DNA from: Manis javanica
Lineage: Eukaryota > Chordata > Mammalia > Pholidota > Manidae
Direction: 5' to 3'
Length of the DNA: 64,000 nt
NCBI RefSeq assembly: GCF_040802235.1
Contig: NC_133159.1
Span: 173,722,626 to 173,786,625 of the forward strand
Part shown: one piece after another, positions 46,862-58,515 of the stretch
Numbering within the stretch: the stretch's first letter is position 1
Layout of the letters: the number at the start of each line of letters is the position of its first letter
Position numbers and translations under genes: made by a program
The notes under the pieces: model-generated
Database searches by the model: none
Told to the model about the DNA's origin: nothing
What the model saw: only the letters and a program-made list of their open reading frames with translations

Positions 46862-47699
46862 CGGCCAGCTGAAGAAGGCAGAATGTTCTCTAGTCTCTTT
46901 TACATCCTATTACAATCAACGAAAGCATCAGACATGGTGAAATGCTCATTTTGCAGATGTGACGTATGCATGTTTAATTTCTGAATCAAACAAAGGAAAA
47001 ATTCCTGGGCATTTTATGTGCATTTTTCTTAATATGATCATAGAATCAGAGTTAGCCATTTAATCCCAAACGAGACATGACCTCACTGGGGTTTGTTCCT
47101 TGACTGAATCTCGGACTTCTACACTAGGACAGCGTCGATTGTGCTGCCTGAACGCTCCTGTTACCTCACTGATGTCAGGGATATTTTGGGGGGCGGGGGA
47201 GGCCTCTAGCAAATGTTTTCAGACCAAGTATCTGTGGGAATGTCACTGTTTTTGTCACAAAGGCCATTTAGTGGTCAATCCGGAAACCAAGAGCGGAATA
47301 AGTTACCTTGTTAAAATTCTTAAATCAACAAACGTTTTTGTTATGTTTGGTGGGTTTCATTGGAAATTATAGGGAAGTGGGAAGACCTGTCGGGAGCATC
47401 TGGAACACTTTTTTGAAATACGCATATGCTATTAGGTTCTTGAGGAAATGTTGCCAAGTATGGGCACTCCATGTGGCCCCACGTAACATGTTTTTCAACT
47501 TCCCTACAGTGACTACTTCAGATGTTTTCCGTTCTCTTTAAATCTCCCATCTTGTCACTTCTATCCACCATCCCCTTATTTAACCAGGAAATAAATCACA
47601 AACATCTTGTCCCCCAATGTGTAGACTTGATGGCAGCTGTGCCCATTTTTGGAATCATCCGTGCTCTTCCCCATCCCTCCACTATGCACCCCCTCCTTT
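46862..47699. other. Unannotated sequence
   Basis: No gene was recognised. A G-rich patch lies around 47188-47203. Confidence 0.4.
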
Positions 47700-48060
47700 C
47701 CCTTCCCCACTCCCTCCCTGATGGGCTTCTGAGTATCGTGAATTCAGATCCTCAAGTAACTCTTGAATCATTCCCTTTACTTTATTCCCCAAGGTTATAG
47801 AATACCGTTGTTATTGCCCTCCCTCTTTGTTGTCTGGCCAACTCTTTCTCACCACCACCGCCAGAATACAGTCCAGCGAATGCCCATCAGATTGTCTTAC
47901 TCCCTTCATCAAAGCCCGTTAATGCTGCCTTAGAATAATCTAAATTCTTTAACCTGATTTACCAGGTGCTGCTCATCACCCCAGCTCTATCTCATACTTC
48001 TCCCCATCCGAGATCCCACGATCAAGCCAAATAAACACTGTTATTTTTCCTGCTAACTCC
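47700..48060 (+). mobile_element. L2 LINE fragment, sense
   Basis: The part 'catcagattgtcttactcccttcatcaaagcccgttaatgctgcc', 'atctaaattctttaacctg', 'aggtgctgctcatcaccccagctctatctcatacttctcccc' follows the L2 ORF2 3' region in sense ('TCAGATCATGTCACTCCCCTGCTCAAAACCC', 'AAAGTCCAAACTCCTTAAC'). All frames are broken. The upstream border (about 47530-47700) is uncertain. Confidence 0.75.
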
Positions 48061-49544
48061 TCTTCGGTGGTAACACAGTTTGTGTCAACCAGTTGCATTC
48101 AGTATGAATAAAGTGAAGGTGTAAATTACACCCTTGGGGCAATGTGACTCACAAGTTAACTCCTGCAGAATGGATTCACTGAAGAACAAAAACAAGCGTA
48201 TCCATGGCTTTGAACAAAGTCGGAGCCTATCCAAGCGTGAAAAAGGCTAACCATGAAACCAGGTTAATTCATTAGTAGAGTTTTAAGTTTGAATGTAGGG
48301 TTTCTTAATGCATGGTAAGGACGTAATAAACACTTAATTATATGGAAATATTTAAAACCTTAAATCATTTTTTTGCAGTATCCCTCTTAACAAGCCGGCA
48401 ATTTAAAGTAAAACAAAACCAGAAAAACCACAACTTTAATTAAGGCTTAGTGGTATATAATAATTGTGTAGTGGTATACATAATTTAATGAGACTACCCT
48501 AATATATTAGCTTTGTAATTGATTTTCTCTTCAATTTGATTTTCAGCATTTAATTTTATTTCCAGTAGAGACACTAAAGACTAATTATTTTTTCTCACCC
48601 AAATATTAGAAGCTAGAAGCTTTCTTTGTGACATGGCATATACGGCCTCCTGATTCTTAGAAGCTTTGACATGGAATTCTGAGTGGAAGCTGGACTGATT
48701 CTGGGCTGGCCAGACACCTCAGCCATTATAAATGGAAGCATATCATATATTACAAGAAACATTCAGGAAAAACAACCGGGACATTGAGCAAAGAATAAAA
48801 CATGGCCTTTCACACAGCACTTTTCTGCAGCAAGTTAGTACCAGCTCTCAGGGCCCAGTCATGCACACCTCTCACCCACTCCACACACTGAGACATCACA
48901 CCTGTAACTTGAAATCTGCCACAGTTACAGTATTTGCACCACAGCATTTGGCAAACTTTATCAATCCATCCTATTTGTCCTCAGAGAACCCATTATTAAA
49001 ATTTGCCATCCCACCACTGCCCGTACCCAAGTTGAGGGATTGTCCCTGCGGTCCTTTTTGACACTGTTGTCATCCTTTTAGCTTCTGTCCCTACCCTTTT
49101 CACTCTCAAAAGCGACAAGTTCAATAATCACCATGTACATCAGGGATAATAGGAGGCTTTGGAAATTTTTCACTGGAAGAAGTGAAGGCCGAGTTAGGAG
49201 CTAAGAAGCAACTGTAAGCTTTTTTTGTCTGCAGAACTGGCTGTCGGAAGTAGTATGAGACTTGTTTTGCAGAGGGACAGCACCAGGACAGGAAAGTTTT
49301 ACGAAAGCTGCGGGGAGACACGTTCTTATCTGCATTGACGGAAGGACTTCCTTATTCGTGGAGCTGAGTCATCATAAAATGGGAACAGAGCACGTGGTGG
49401 GTCAGTGAGGTCCTTGTCAATGAAAAGGCTCACTCAGAGCCTGAGAGCCCCTCGAGGGGCATGGAAGAGGGGCTCCGGCCATGGTTGTTTGTGTTAATGA
49501 CCTTCTGAGGAGTCATAGTTTGAGTTGAATCCTCCCCTGACAGT
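48061..49544. other. Unannotated sequence
   Basis: About 1.5 kb with no recognised gene or repeat. It includes a 14-bp GC-rich palindrome at 49447-49460. Confidence 0.45.
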
Positions 49545-49860
49545 GCCGGACTCAGACATTTTGGCAATTGGCACAGGATGCTTGCTTGTTAATATGTGTG
49601 TTTGGGAGTTAGAGCAACAACCAGCCAGAAAAATAATTCCTGCAAATTCAGAAAGAAGAAAAGAAGACCCAAACAGAAACACTTATTAAGCCTCTTATAA
49701 GTTGTTCAATTTTAAAATTAAATAATTCTCATTAATTTGACAGGAAGTCCAACTTACCAACTTAACTACTGATTTATTTCTGATTCTAGATTTTGAAATC
49801 TATTAGGATAATTTACTCCACTTGAGCACAGTTTGGCCAGAGAAGAAAATAAATCGGCCA
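49545..49860 (-). repeat. Dispersed repeat copy B (inverted relative to 41430-41790)
   Basis: The core at 49611-49825 is the reverse complement match of 41521-41735, e.g. 'aacaaccagccagaaaaa', 'gacccaaacagaaac', 'aagcctcttataagttgttcaa', 'ttgacaggaagtccaact' and 'tactgatttatttctgat'. Copy B lacks the CA and T21 expansions of copy A, so it is probably closer to the ancestral form. About 7.9 kb lie between the two cores. Confidence 0.8.
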
Positions 49861-50464
49861 GTTTTAAAAAACTTCAGGATTCTAAGTGGTGGGAGAGGAA
49901 CACACTGTTTAGCAATGAGCACGGCAGCCACTTCCTCTGTATCCTACAGTAGCCGGGCGGTGAGAAAAACAGGAAGACCTCAGGCCAGCAGAAATGGCAC
50001 CTGTGAAGTTGTTTGAGTCTCTCTGAAGGCACAGTTTCATCGGGCGCTGAGGCTGTAGGAAACAACTGAAATATTTCACTGGGTGCAGAAAATCAAGTTC
50101 GAATAAATAATTCTTTCCATTCCCTAAAGTCAGATGTTTGATTCCTTTTTCACATCACATTACTGATCTGGGCAGTTTCGCTAGCATACAGCATAGTTTG
50201 TATGGTTTTTCTCCAAGACCATTTGCCTTTCATTTGCATGCCATTAATCTCACCCAACACTGGGTTGCGTATAAAAGTTATACAAGAACTGTATGTATAT
50301 AATCTGCCCTTTCCTCCAGCCAAGCTTTCCGCCTTCTGTTTGACTTTTCACCACCCAGAAACCTGGAGTCTCATCCACCAGCTCATATGCATCTCTCTTC
50401 AAATTCTACCAGTCAGGCTATTACTGACCAATGCGGAGATAGCAAATATTATTGCCTTGATACT
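49861..50464. other. Unannotated sequence
   Basis: No gene was recognised. A 25-bp segment at 50272-50296 recurs with one mismatch at 51284-51308. Confidence 0.45.
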
Positions 50465-50650
50465 TTCTAAGTGCTTTATAGATATTAATTCCTTTCCTTC
50501 TGTGGAGAGCTATATAAAATAGGTATTTTTATATCTTTCTTTTACAGATGAGGGGATTAAGGCACAGTCTGGCTAAATAAAGGAGAGACAAGATTCTAAT
50601 CGACGGAGTGTTTTCCATCTCGGCTCTTAATCACTGTGCTGTCTCTCACT
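50465..50650 (-). repeat. MIR SINE, antisense
   Basis: The order 'ctaagtgctttatagatattaattcctttcc', 'cttttacagatgaggggattaaggcacagtctggctaa', 'agattctaatcgacggag' and 'ctcttaatcactgtgct' is reversed MIR from tail to head. Confidence 0.88.
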
Positions 50651-51001
50651 TTAAAGATAAGATATTGAGCCAATCTGAACATGATTCTCTGAAAAATCAG
50701 TGTTTGTATTTATCCCTCCATTGAAATGTGCTTTATCCCTGCATATCTTGCTGAAGTGCAGCTTTCTTCTCATGAATATATATTTTCACAAGTTTTGCCA
50801 TAGGCCGTATTAAGGTTGATGTTACAAACACTGCATTCTTTCATGCACACTTTACATATATGCATATGTTCTCCTTAAAGAATCCATATTTATTGCATTT
50901 TATGAAAGAAATCACACTTACATATTTTGTGACTCCATATTCTATTGCAGATTCCACTAACCAAGAATAAGACTCATTTACTTGGTTCTTTGCGTCAAGG
51001 G

Positions 51002-51212
51002 CAGTGGTTCTCAACTGGGGGTGACCTTGTCCCCCAGGGGACATTTGACTATGTCTGGACAAACTTTTGGCTTGTCATACTGAGGGTTGGGGTCATATAG
51101 ATGTCTAGTGAGAAGAGTTTAGGGGTGTTGCTAAACACACTATAAGCATACAACATTCACCCACAACAAAGAATTATCTGGCCTAAAATGTCTATCAAGG
51201 CTGAGAAACCTA
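51002..51212 (+). mobile_element. MER5A-type hAT-Charlie element
   Basis: It runs from cagtggttctcaactggggg through 'cccccaggggacatttgactatgtctgg' and 'caacaaagaattatctggcctaaaatgtctatcaagg' to 'ctgagaaacc', following MER5A end to end. The terminal inverted repeats are recognisable (CAGTGGTTCTCAA / TTGAGAAACC-like). The TSD is not clear. Confidence 0.92.
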
Positions 51213-52299
51213 GGACTCAAATATCCTGTTCATATTAAAAGGATTCTGTTGAGGACAATTTATGCACCTTCTCCACAGTACTGTAAAAGTTATATAAGAA
51301 CTGTATGTCTGTAATAGTAATCTATCCATCATCATTAATACATCAGACTGTCAGATTAAGTAGCCGCAATTTAAATGTCTTATTTTGTTTTCTCTTCTCA
51401 GAAGTTTGCATTCAGACTTGGATTCAGAGCCTAGTCTCAAAACAAACAGAACCCTTAAGGAAAAATGATTATAACAACAGGTCTCTTTTGTGTTGTGTTA
51501 CTCACTCATTCATGCGTTCATTTTTTTCAGGAAAGAAGTATTCAGCATGAACTGTATACCAAACAATGTTCTACGTGAACAAGTAGTTTAGGAGCAGGTT
51601 AATATTCATTTGTAGATTAATGTTAGGATTATTTTGGTTGATGTTTATGGAAAAGTTATTCATATGGGTTGTATATATTCTATAGTTTATTTATATTGCT
51701 CTCTGCAATTGTAAAAACAATGTTTTATTTAAGATGAAATCAAGTGAAGTATTCTATATAATGTGAGGGGAAAGATAGGGGAGAAAAAGACTGAAAGAAT
51801 ATAGTTAATTAAATGATACCCTTTTCACCCAAATAGTTGGTGGTTCATACGGTAATATACACAAAGCAGATACAGTTGTTGGCCCAATAACAGTATTCCG
51901 TGCTCTCCCCAGGATTTTGTAATAAAACCATGAGACCGAACAGGACACCTCCTTCAAGTCTCTCAACAGTACTTATTTTTAACAGAAATCACACTCAGGA
52001 GTGATTGCAGGACATTTACTTAATTAAAAAAATGATAAGTTGGTGATATCTTATGTGAAAAATCTCCCATATTAAAACAAAACAAAAAACTGTCTTCCTA
52101 GAAAATAAACCCCTCTTGAGCCCCATATTCCTTTCCAACAATCATCACATTTTTCTGTTCATTTGACAGCAGAAGCCCCTCCACATGGGATACATATCAT
52201 CTTCCCTTCCTCTGCCCCTGCTCCCACTTGTTCCCAGTCTCATCAGTGAGGCATGTGACTGCACAACTCTACCAGGACATCTTTCCTTGGTCACCAGTG
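51213..52299. other. Unannotated AT-rich sequence
   Basis: No gene or named repeat was recognised. The 25-bp near-duplicate of 50272-50296 lies at 51284-51308. Confidence 0.45.
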
Positions 52300-52790
52300 A
52301 GCTCACGTTGCCAAATCCAATGGCCAATTCTTAGTCCTTGTCCTCACCTACCATTCATCTCTGAAACAGGCGATCACCCCCTTTTCCTTGTCACTTTATA
52401 TCACATCTCACAATTTTCCTTCTACTTCACACGATTCTCCTTCCCGCTCTCCTTTCCCCTTTCTCACCTCTCCTTTGTTGGATATCCTTATCTTCCCAAC
52501 TTCATATTGGGTGGCAAATCCATGGGCATCCTTCTCTCTAACCATGCTCACTTCTGTGTGGTCTCATCTATGTTCATGGCTTTAATTGCCATATGTGCAT
52601 GTAGTGATGACTTGCAATCATATACCTCCATTCCGGACCTCTCCCCTCAACTCCAGAGTAATACACTGACTACCTGACATCTTCCTTTGGGTATCAGAGA
52701 GCATAGTTAATGACTGCAAAACCTCAGCTACCCAATTTCCCACTTCTGCCTTCCTTCTCCCTCTGTTCCATCCCCCTAGTAAATGTTCCC
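52300..52790 (+). mobile_element. L2 LINE fragment with decayed reverse transcriptase
   Basis: The sequence 'ccaaatccaatggccaattcttagtcc' (RT motif A neighbourhood), then 'gtggtctcatctatgttcatggctttaattgcc' and 'gacctctcccctcaactccag', is the sense L2 ORF2. The YADD-type catalytic box is still visible as CSDD at 52600-52611, within a 149-codon open frame (52228-52677) that ends QSYTSIPDLSPQLQ. The open frame is a chance survival in a very old element, not a gene. The first part of the frame (before about 52300) is not clearly L2. Confidence 0.8.
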
Positions 52791-55019
52791 TCTATTTCCT
52801 ATAAATCTTCATTTTTTCATGACTAATGTATTCCAAATTAGAAGGCTTCCCAACAGTGACAAATGGACAGCAAGGAAGAACCTTCTTCCCTCCCTTATCC
52901 CAAACTTAGAAGATGCTAACAAACAAGCCAGAAAACCAAACCAGTTTCTCAGAAAAAGAATATTTAAGCTTTGTCCGTGGAACCACTACTGCAGTTGCCA
53001 GTGGTTTCCTATAAGGGCACACACTTCTGTGGAATCGAAATGAGATGGTGTTGGGCAAGAGACTGTTTGCCTTGGGTGTAGGATTACAGTCAGACAGGGT
53101 GTGCGTTTGCCCAGAGAAATCTTTACAATTGATGGAGCACCCACACTGAAGATCACATGGGGAAGAAGTGGTACAAGTCCCGGAGGTGTTAGTAAGAGAA
53201 AAAAATGCAGCCTTCTGGGACAGGGAGAACTTTTATCCATTGTATGCTTTGAGGAGATCCTCTTTGTCAAATAAGTTCACAAAGGTTTGATCAGAAGACA
53301 GTGTTGTAGATGGGCAGGGGTGAAGGCTATTTCTTCTGGATTCTTGTTTTCGGAAAGCCACCACTGGCAGGACTTTCTGCAATGTGTAGGCATGGGAACC
53401 AGCTAGAGAAAGTGTTGATTCACGAGAGGGAAGCTGAGCGCTCAGTGGCCTTTGTGTGCAGTGAATGGGTCCGGAAAGGCAAAAAACGGTGAGATTCCCC
53501 GATGGGGTTTCTCATCTCCATGGCGGTAGGTGCTGACAGCCTCAGAGAGAACATGAAGGGGCAAAGAGGAAAGAGTCCAAGATGTCTAGCTGCAGTGCTC
53601 TTATAAGGTGAAAAGGACACGGGGTTTTGATCTGAACTTCATTATCTGTAACTAAGGTAAGACCATTTGTGGGTTACGAAGTGATCCAAGCCTCAACTAA
53701 TCGCTAGCCTGCTCTCTTAAGCGCATTCTTTTTCAGGCACCTACCAGCTAAAATTGGGCTCAGGAGTCATCCTTTATTGCTGCCCGGACCATGGCTGGGA
53801 AGGCTTTCTTTATTTCATAGGCTCTCTGCGGAGTTCTGAAGCGAACAGATTAAGAATTCAAGTGCCATTTATAGATCAGTTCAGGGAAGCAACATTCAGA
53901 GAGCAAGAGACGAAAAGCATAAAGAGACTTAGCCAGCAGAGCATTACTTACTGACGTGGGACAATGTGGAAAAGGACGCGTCTTTAATTTCCTGTGGAAA
54001 CAGTCATTCATACAAAGCCTCCGTGTCACCCCTTCCCTGTTCCAAAGCGACAAAATGGCATTGAGAGTTTGAAACTGTGGGATAAAATATGCTGTCATGG
54101 ATCTGTAATTAATTACATCCTTACAACTAAAAATATGCACAGAAATACTGTGAAGACTCGCTGGGAAAAAAAAAACTGCTAAAAGGTAACTTTAATAAAT
54201 AAAGCGAGAGCCTCAAGCATTGAAATCTAAGTATAAAAGCACTGGGCTTTTTAATTTTCTTTTTTTTTTTGTATTGCATTATTGTCTTTCAATTTGCAAT
54301 CTGGACTGCTGCTGCGGAGTAAATAACATCTGTTACATTTGGGCCTTCAGGTTCCATTTCAGTGGTGGAAGAGCAGAGATTGTGATAATGTAGCTTGCTT
54401 ACCTGGAAATTCCAAGGCTGCATAAATGTATGGCCATGGGTTTAACCATAAAAATGTCTTATTTATGAAACTCTTTAGGGTTTTCTTTTTAAAAGCCCTC
54501 CCCCACCCTTGCTTCATTTCCTGTGAGCTTTGAAATAATTCAGAGAACTCCGAGGGAGTTAGGGGCAAGATCCCCAGAGATTCTGAAAGCCCATAATTTT
54601 GAAAGTATTGCCCAAGCTGGCTACTTATTAGTAGTTCTGGCAATTTACAGCAGCCTTGACTTGCTTCTGACATGGTTTCCTGACCAGCAATATTCCACTT
54701 TCAGTTTTGAGACATCCACATTCCATCCCTGGGCCTTGTCTGTCTGAGGAAACCAATCGCTGCAGCCAGCGGTTCGGCTGAGGCCCAGGAAAATGTGTTA
54801 GGATGTGTTGACATGAGGGGTCATGAGGGTCAAGAAAAGAATCAGGGCCAGGGACATTCTTTTGTGTATACATAGTTTAATGAAGATGAATCAGTCATTT
54901 CACATTTTGGTCTTGTAACATCAAACCATCTGCCTCTGTCATTGTCCCAGTGGGTGCTTCAGATCCCCCAAGGCAAAGCTCCTGTTTTATCCAAGTGATA
55001 AACAACAGGTGAAAACAAC
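52791..55019. other. Unannotated sequence
   Basis: About 2.2 kb without a recognised gene. Short frames (e.g. 53310-53492, 53850-54140) lack domains. Around 54050-54125 there is a repeat-free stretch with a taattaatta homeodomain-type palindrome. No function is assigned. Confidence 0.45.
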
Positions 55020-55200
55020 TGACATGTATGGAACACCTATGATATTATAATGCTATCTAATTTAATTCTCATAATTACCTTTTTTTAAGGGGATATGGAT
55101 GAAAGAGGTAAAATAACTGGTCTCCATTCATATAGGTAAGTGATAGAGATGAGATTCAAACAGAAATTAGTGGGACTCCAAAAATCAAATCCAAATGACT
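55020..55200 (-). repeat. MIR SINE, antisense
   Basis: The order 'aatgctatctaatttaattctcataattacc', 'gatgaaagaggtaaaataactggtctcc', 'ggtaagtgatagagatgagattcaaac' follows reversed MIR ('TTTAATCCTCACAA', 'AAGTGGCAGAG..GATTCGAAC'). Confidence 0.82.
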
Positions 55201-57284
55201 AAGGTAAAGGCCCTATTTTGTTTATACTACATAAATAATGTACCTGGAATGACAGAGTGTGGTAGGAACCTGATAAAGCCCTTCTGGGGCCCAGACCATA
55301 AAATCTTGAATTTGGTTGGCTTTCAAGAGATGGTATGTCCAATGTCACCATGGGACTTAGAGGCACCTGGACACAAGTGCAGCTGGTCTAGAAACGTCTC
55401 CTCAACTGGGAAACTTCTCTGTCAGTCTTTATCCTGGGTTTTTCCTCATTGTTCTTTAAGAATATCCATGCTTCAGGCTGAGTTTTTTTAAGTTGAGGAC
55501 ATGTACAGATAAGCTAAAATAAAAGTCAATGCAATGAAGAAGGGCACAAATACTACCAAAATTTGGGTCAGTATGCCTTTTCTATTGACATGGCAATATG
55601 ACTCATAATTGCTTTTTAAAAAATTAGAAGACCCAAGTGTTTTTTTGTTTTGTTTTTATTTCGGATTTCTGTCTCATTTTATCTCCAATCATTAAACAAG
55701 CAAGTTATAACAAGCGGCACAATAAACAATGAACACGTCTACAAGTCTTGATTCTTTTCCTATGTAGTTGCTGATGACGATAATGACAATTTTATGAGTT
55801 TTATTTTTATCAAAGTAATAAATACTTAGTTCATAAGGGGTCATGCAGTTCTAGTAAGAGTTTCTACTGAAAAACAGTGGTTTCTTATCCCACTTCTGTG
55901 CTCATCCCAACAGCAATTCTCTTAAGGAGATTAAAAGTCTTAAATTGGTTTCTTCTGATATCTGTCTGTATGTTTATAAATATATGCTTCTGATGCTATT
56001 TCTTTATTTTTCAATTTCAGTATTATCCACTTACTTCTCATGAGGGAAGATAGGCTCTCAGTTCTCTTGACCCAAGTGTTTTTACTTTAATGAGAAGATG
56101 AGGTCTTTCTGATGGTGTTCATATTTAATCCTCTGGGACCGCCATTCCCGTTGTTCATCTCATTAAAATGGAGAAAAGGTTCATGAAAAATAACAACATA
56201 AAACCTTTACATCGTTGCATGAAAAGTGACCTTCAGAGTTACGTAGTTCAGGTTCTAACAAATTTAGGAAACTCTTTTATATATTCTCCAAATCCATCAT
56301 CCAAATTCCGAGTAGAGAGCTCCGACCTTTGCTAGATTGCTAGAGATGCCGGCAATGAAACTGTTCTTCTCGATACCGAATCAGATATTCAATCTACTTC
56401 GCTCTAAATTTCATACGCAGACCCTAGACCCACCTTCCGCAGCATCATCGTGCAGTGGGGTCACTATCTCTACTGTTCATTCTGCATTCGAGGGTGTGAA
56501 CTACTTGGAGCAGGGGGCGTGTTTGATCTCAGCACATCTCATTCACAGTACAGGGAATATAGTTGATGTTCGATAAAGGCTTTGAACACACGAGTGTCTG
56601 TCTTCTTTACTGTTTTCTTCTCCTTCAGCTCTTCCTTATCTGCTGTCCTGTGTTTTTTTTTTGTCCCCATTACAGGGACTGCTTTCCAAAAACAGGATAC
56701 ACAGAATTGAACGTTACGTGTCTGAAGTGAAATATCTCCAATTAAACAAACGTTTATTACTTCCACTGGGAATTCTGTGTGGATGAAAAACTATTTCTGT
56801 TGAATCTTTGCCTTGATTTTCGGGAAAAATAGAAATTCATAAACTCGTTTATCAATTCTTCCTTTTCGCTGCCTATCTTTGCTGCCCTTCTGAGCTTGGG
56901 GTCCATCAGCTTTCAGTGTCATCATGGGTTTAAGTTTCCTTGCTGTGAATTTCTTCAATCCTTAGAGCTAAGGGTATTTGCCCCCCAACCCCAACCCCCA
57001 TGTAGGCCCTTCTGCCCCCAGTTTAGAGATGGGTAAATTCATTGAGCACATAATTGGCTCTAAAACACATCTCTGGGGCACTGGGCCAGTATCTTTCGCA
57101 GTTCATTCCACTCTGAACTTGTGGCCCAGTCCTAATGTTTGAGTTTCCTCTTTTTTCCTGAGATCCGATCCAAAGACGGACCTTTCATCCTGATTCTGCT
57201 TCCGAGTGCTTCTCTTCTCATTAAGGCTTAAAACTTTAGTTATGGAATGCAGTGATTTTCTTATAGTCCTTTTCCCTCAATGCT
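55201..57284. other. Unannotated sequence, possible old L1M piece
   Basis: No gene was recognised. About 55800-55990 resembles an antisense old L1 3' region ('ttcataaggggtcatgcagttctagtaag', 'tgtctgtatgtttataaatata'), but too weakly to name. A C-rich tract (runs of 6, 4 and 5 C) lies at 56981-56999. Confidence 0.4.
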
Positions 57285-57440
57285 TGCTATCTGTCTAACC
57301 CTGGATAAATCTACCAAACTAGTGAAGTTTCAATTCTTCATCCTTAAAGTGGGGATGATACTGAAACCTGGTTTTTCAGGGTTTGGGGGAAAATTAAACA
57401 AATTCATACATGTAAAATACCTGGCCCTTAAGAAGTGTTT
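57285..57440 (+). repeat. MIR SINE, sense
   Basis: The order 'gtctaaccctggataaatc', 'tcaattcttcatccttaaagtggggatgatac', then 'aattaaacaaattcatacatgtaaaatacctgg' follows the MIR core and tail. Confidence 0.82.
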
Positions 57441-58369
57441 CTTTTCAGGCTGAGATCTGTATCTGACCCTTATCCTCGCAGTCTGGTGCCCAGATCCTGA
57501 ACCCCAGCTCCACAGTGAGGGCCCACTCACTTTTGGCTGTGCCCCTTTGAGGTGGAATGCTTGCCTGCCTGGACATCTACATGCTGTCCCTCTCACTTCT
57601 CATGCACCCCCCAGCCCTGGGTTTCCCCATCCTTCATGCCCCGTGGTCTTGCGTTGGAGGCTGTTCAGCAGGTCACCTGAAGCCCTGACATTCTTTTCTC
57701 CAGCAGCTTGGCTAAACTCTGCCTCCACATCTATGGCTGGACCTGCCTCCAAGCACAGCAAAAGCCCCACTCCAGGCTGTGTTCTTCGGATCCAAGCGAT
57801 AGGAAGCTTTATCCTTGCCACCTTCCTCAGGATACTCTGTGACATCATGTACACTGGATTGTTTTTCCCTTTATGTTCTAACATGTTGGCTTAACTCCAA
57901 AGGGAGTCCGGAGTCAACAAGCCTTCTGTCCTGCCTGCTTCTTGGTGGTGCAATCTCACAACTGGAAACATTCTTCTCCATGAAAAGGCATTGCCCAGTG
58001 AGAGCTCACTGACAGCATTCCCCTGCCCCTCACCCACGTTCAGCTTCCCTGGGCCTCTTTCCTTAATGACACGTTTTTAGATTCCCGATGGTTCAACCAC
58101 GTGGGGTTTTGCCGGTTGACATTTACTCGTAGCTGTGTCTGCTGGGTGTGCTCATCAAGGGCTGATCTAATCTGCAGAGTAGGTAGCTATATCCCAGGAA
58201 AGCCTGAAAACAACCACAGAGGCTGAAATATTTCCCTGCAGCCCTGGCATCCAGAGTTATAGGAATAGCATATGATCTCCTTAATTTTAGAAAACCTGGT
58301 TGGAGCCTTATATGCAAGAGATAGACACATCTCGGAGCACGGCATGGACCATTATGTGCCATTGATTAT
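57441..58369. other. Unannotated sequence
   Basis: Somewhat GC-richer than its surroundings around 57460-57800, but no CpG island. A 115-codon plus frame (57547-57894) overlaps a 94-codon minus frame; neither has a recognisable domain or start/splice context. Confidence 0.45.
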
Positions 58370-58515
58370 CTAGTTACTGAGACCTGGGTCGCAGTCCTAG
58401 CTCCGTCACTTTCCAACTCGACGCTGTGTAGTGAACGACTTCATTTCTCTAAGCCTTAGTGTGTTCATTTTCTGAACATTATAATGCACACTGCTTTTCA
58501 GGACTATTAGGATTG
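58370..58515 (+). repeat. MIR SINE, sense
   Basis: The stretch 'gagacctgggtcgcagtcctagctccgtcactttccaactcgacgctgtgtag', 'tctctaagccttagtgtgttcattttctgaacattataatgc', then 'ggactattagg', follows MIR from head to tail. Confidence 0.85.

Noticed and set aside
49447-49460. A 14-bp perfect GC palindrome (gcccctcgaggggc)
   Set aside because: Short palindromes of this size are expected by chance in 64 kb; no partner motif or repeat context was found.
52228-52677. A 149-codon plus-strand frame as a possible gene
   Set aside because: Its second half translates to decayed L2 reverse transcriptase (CSDD box); the rest has no gene-like features.
56981-56999. C-rich tract as a minus-strand G-quadruplex
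   Set aside because: Only three separate C runs; a standard four-run pattern is not met.
57547-57894. A 115-codon frame in a GC-richer patch, considered as an exon
   Set aside because: No domain, no clear splice signals at the ends, and an opposing 94-codon frame on the other strand.
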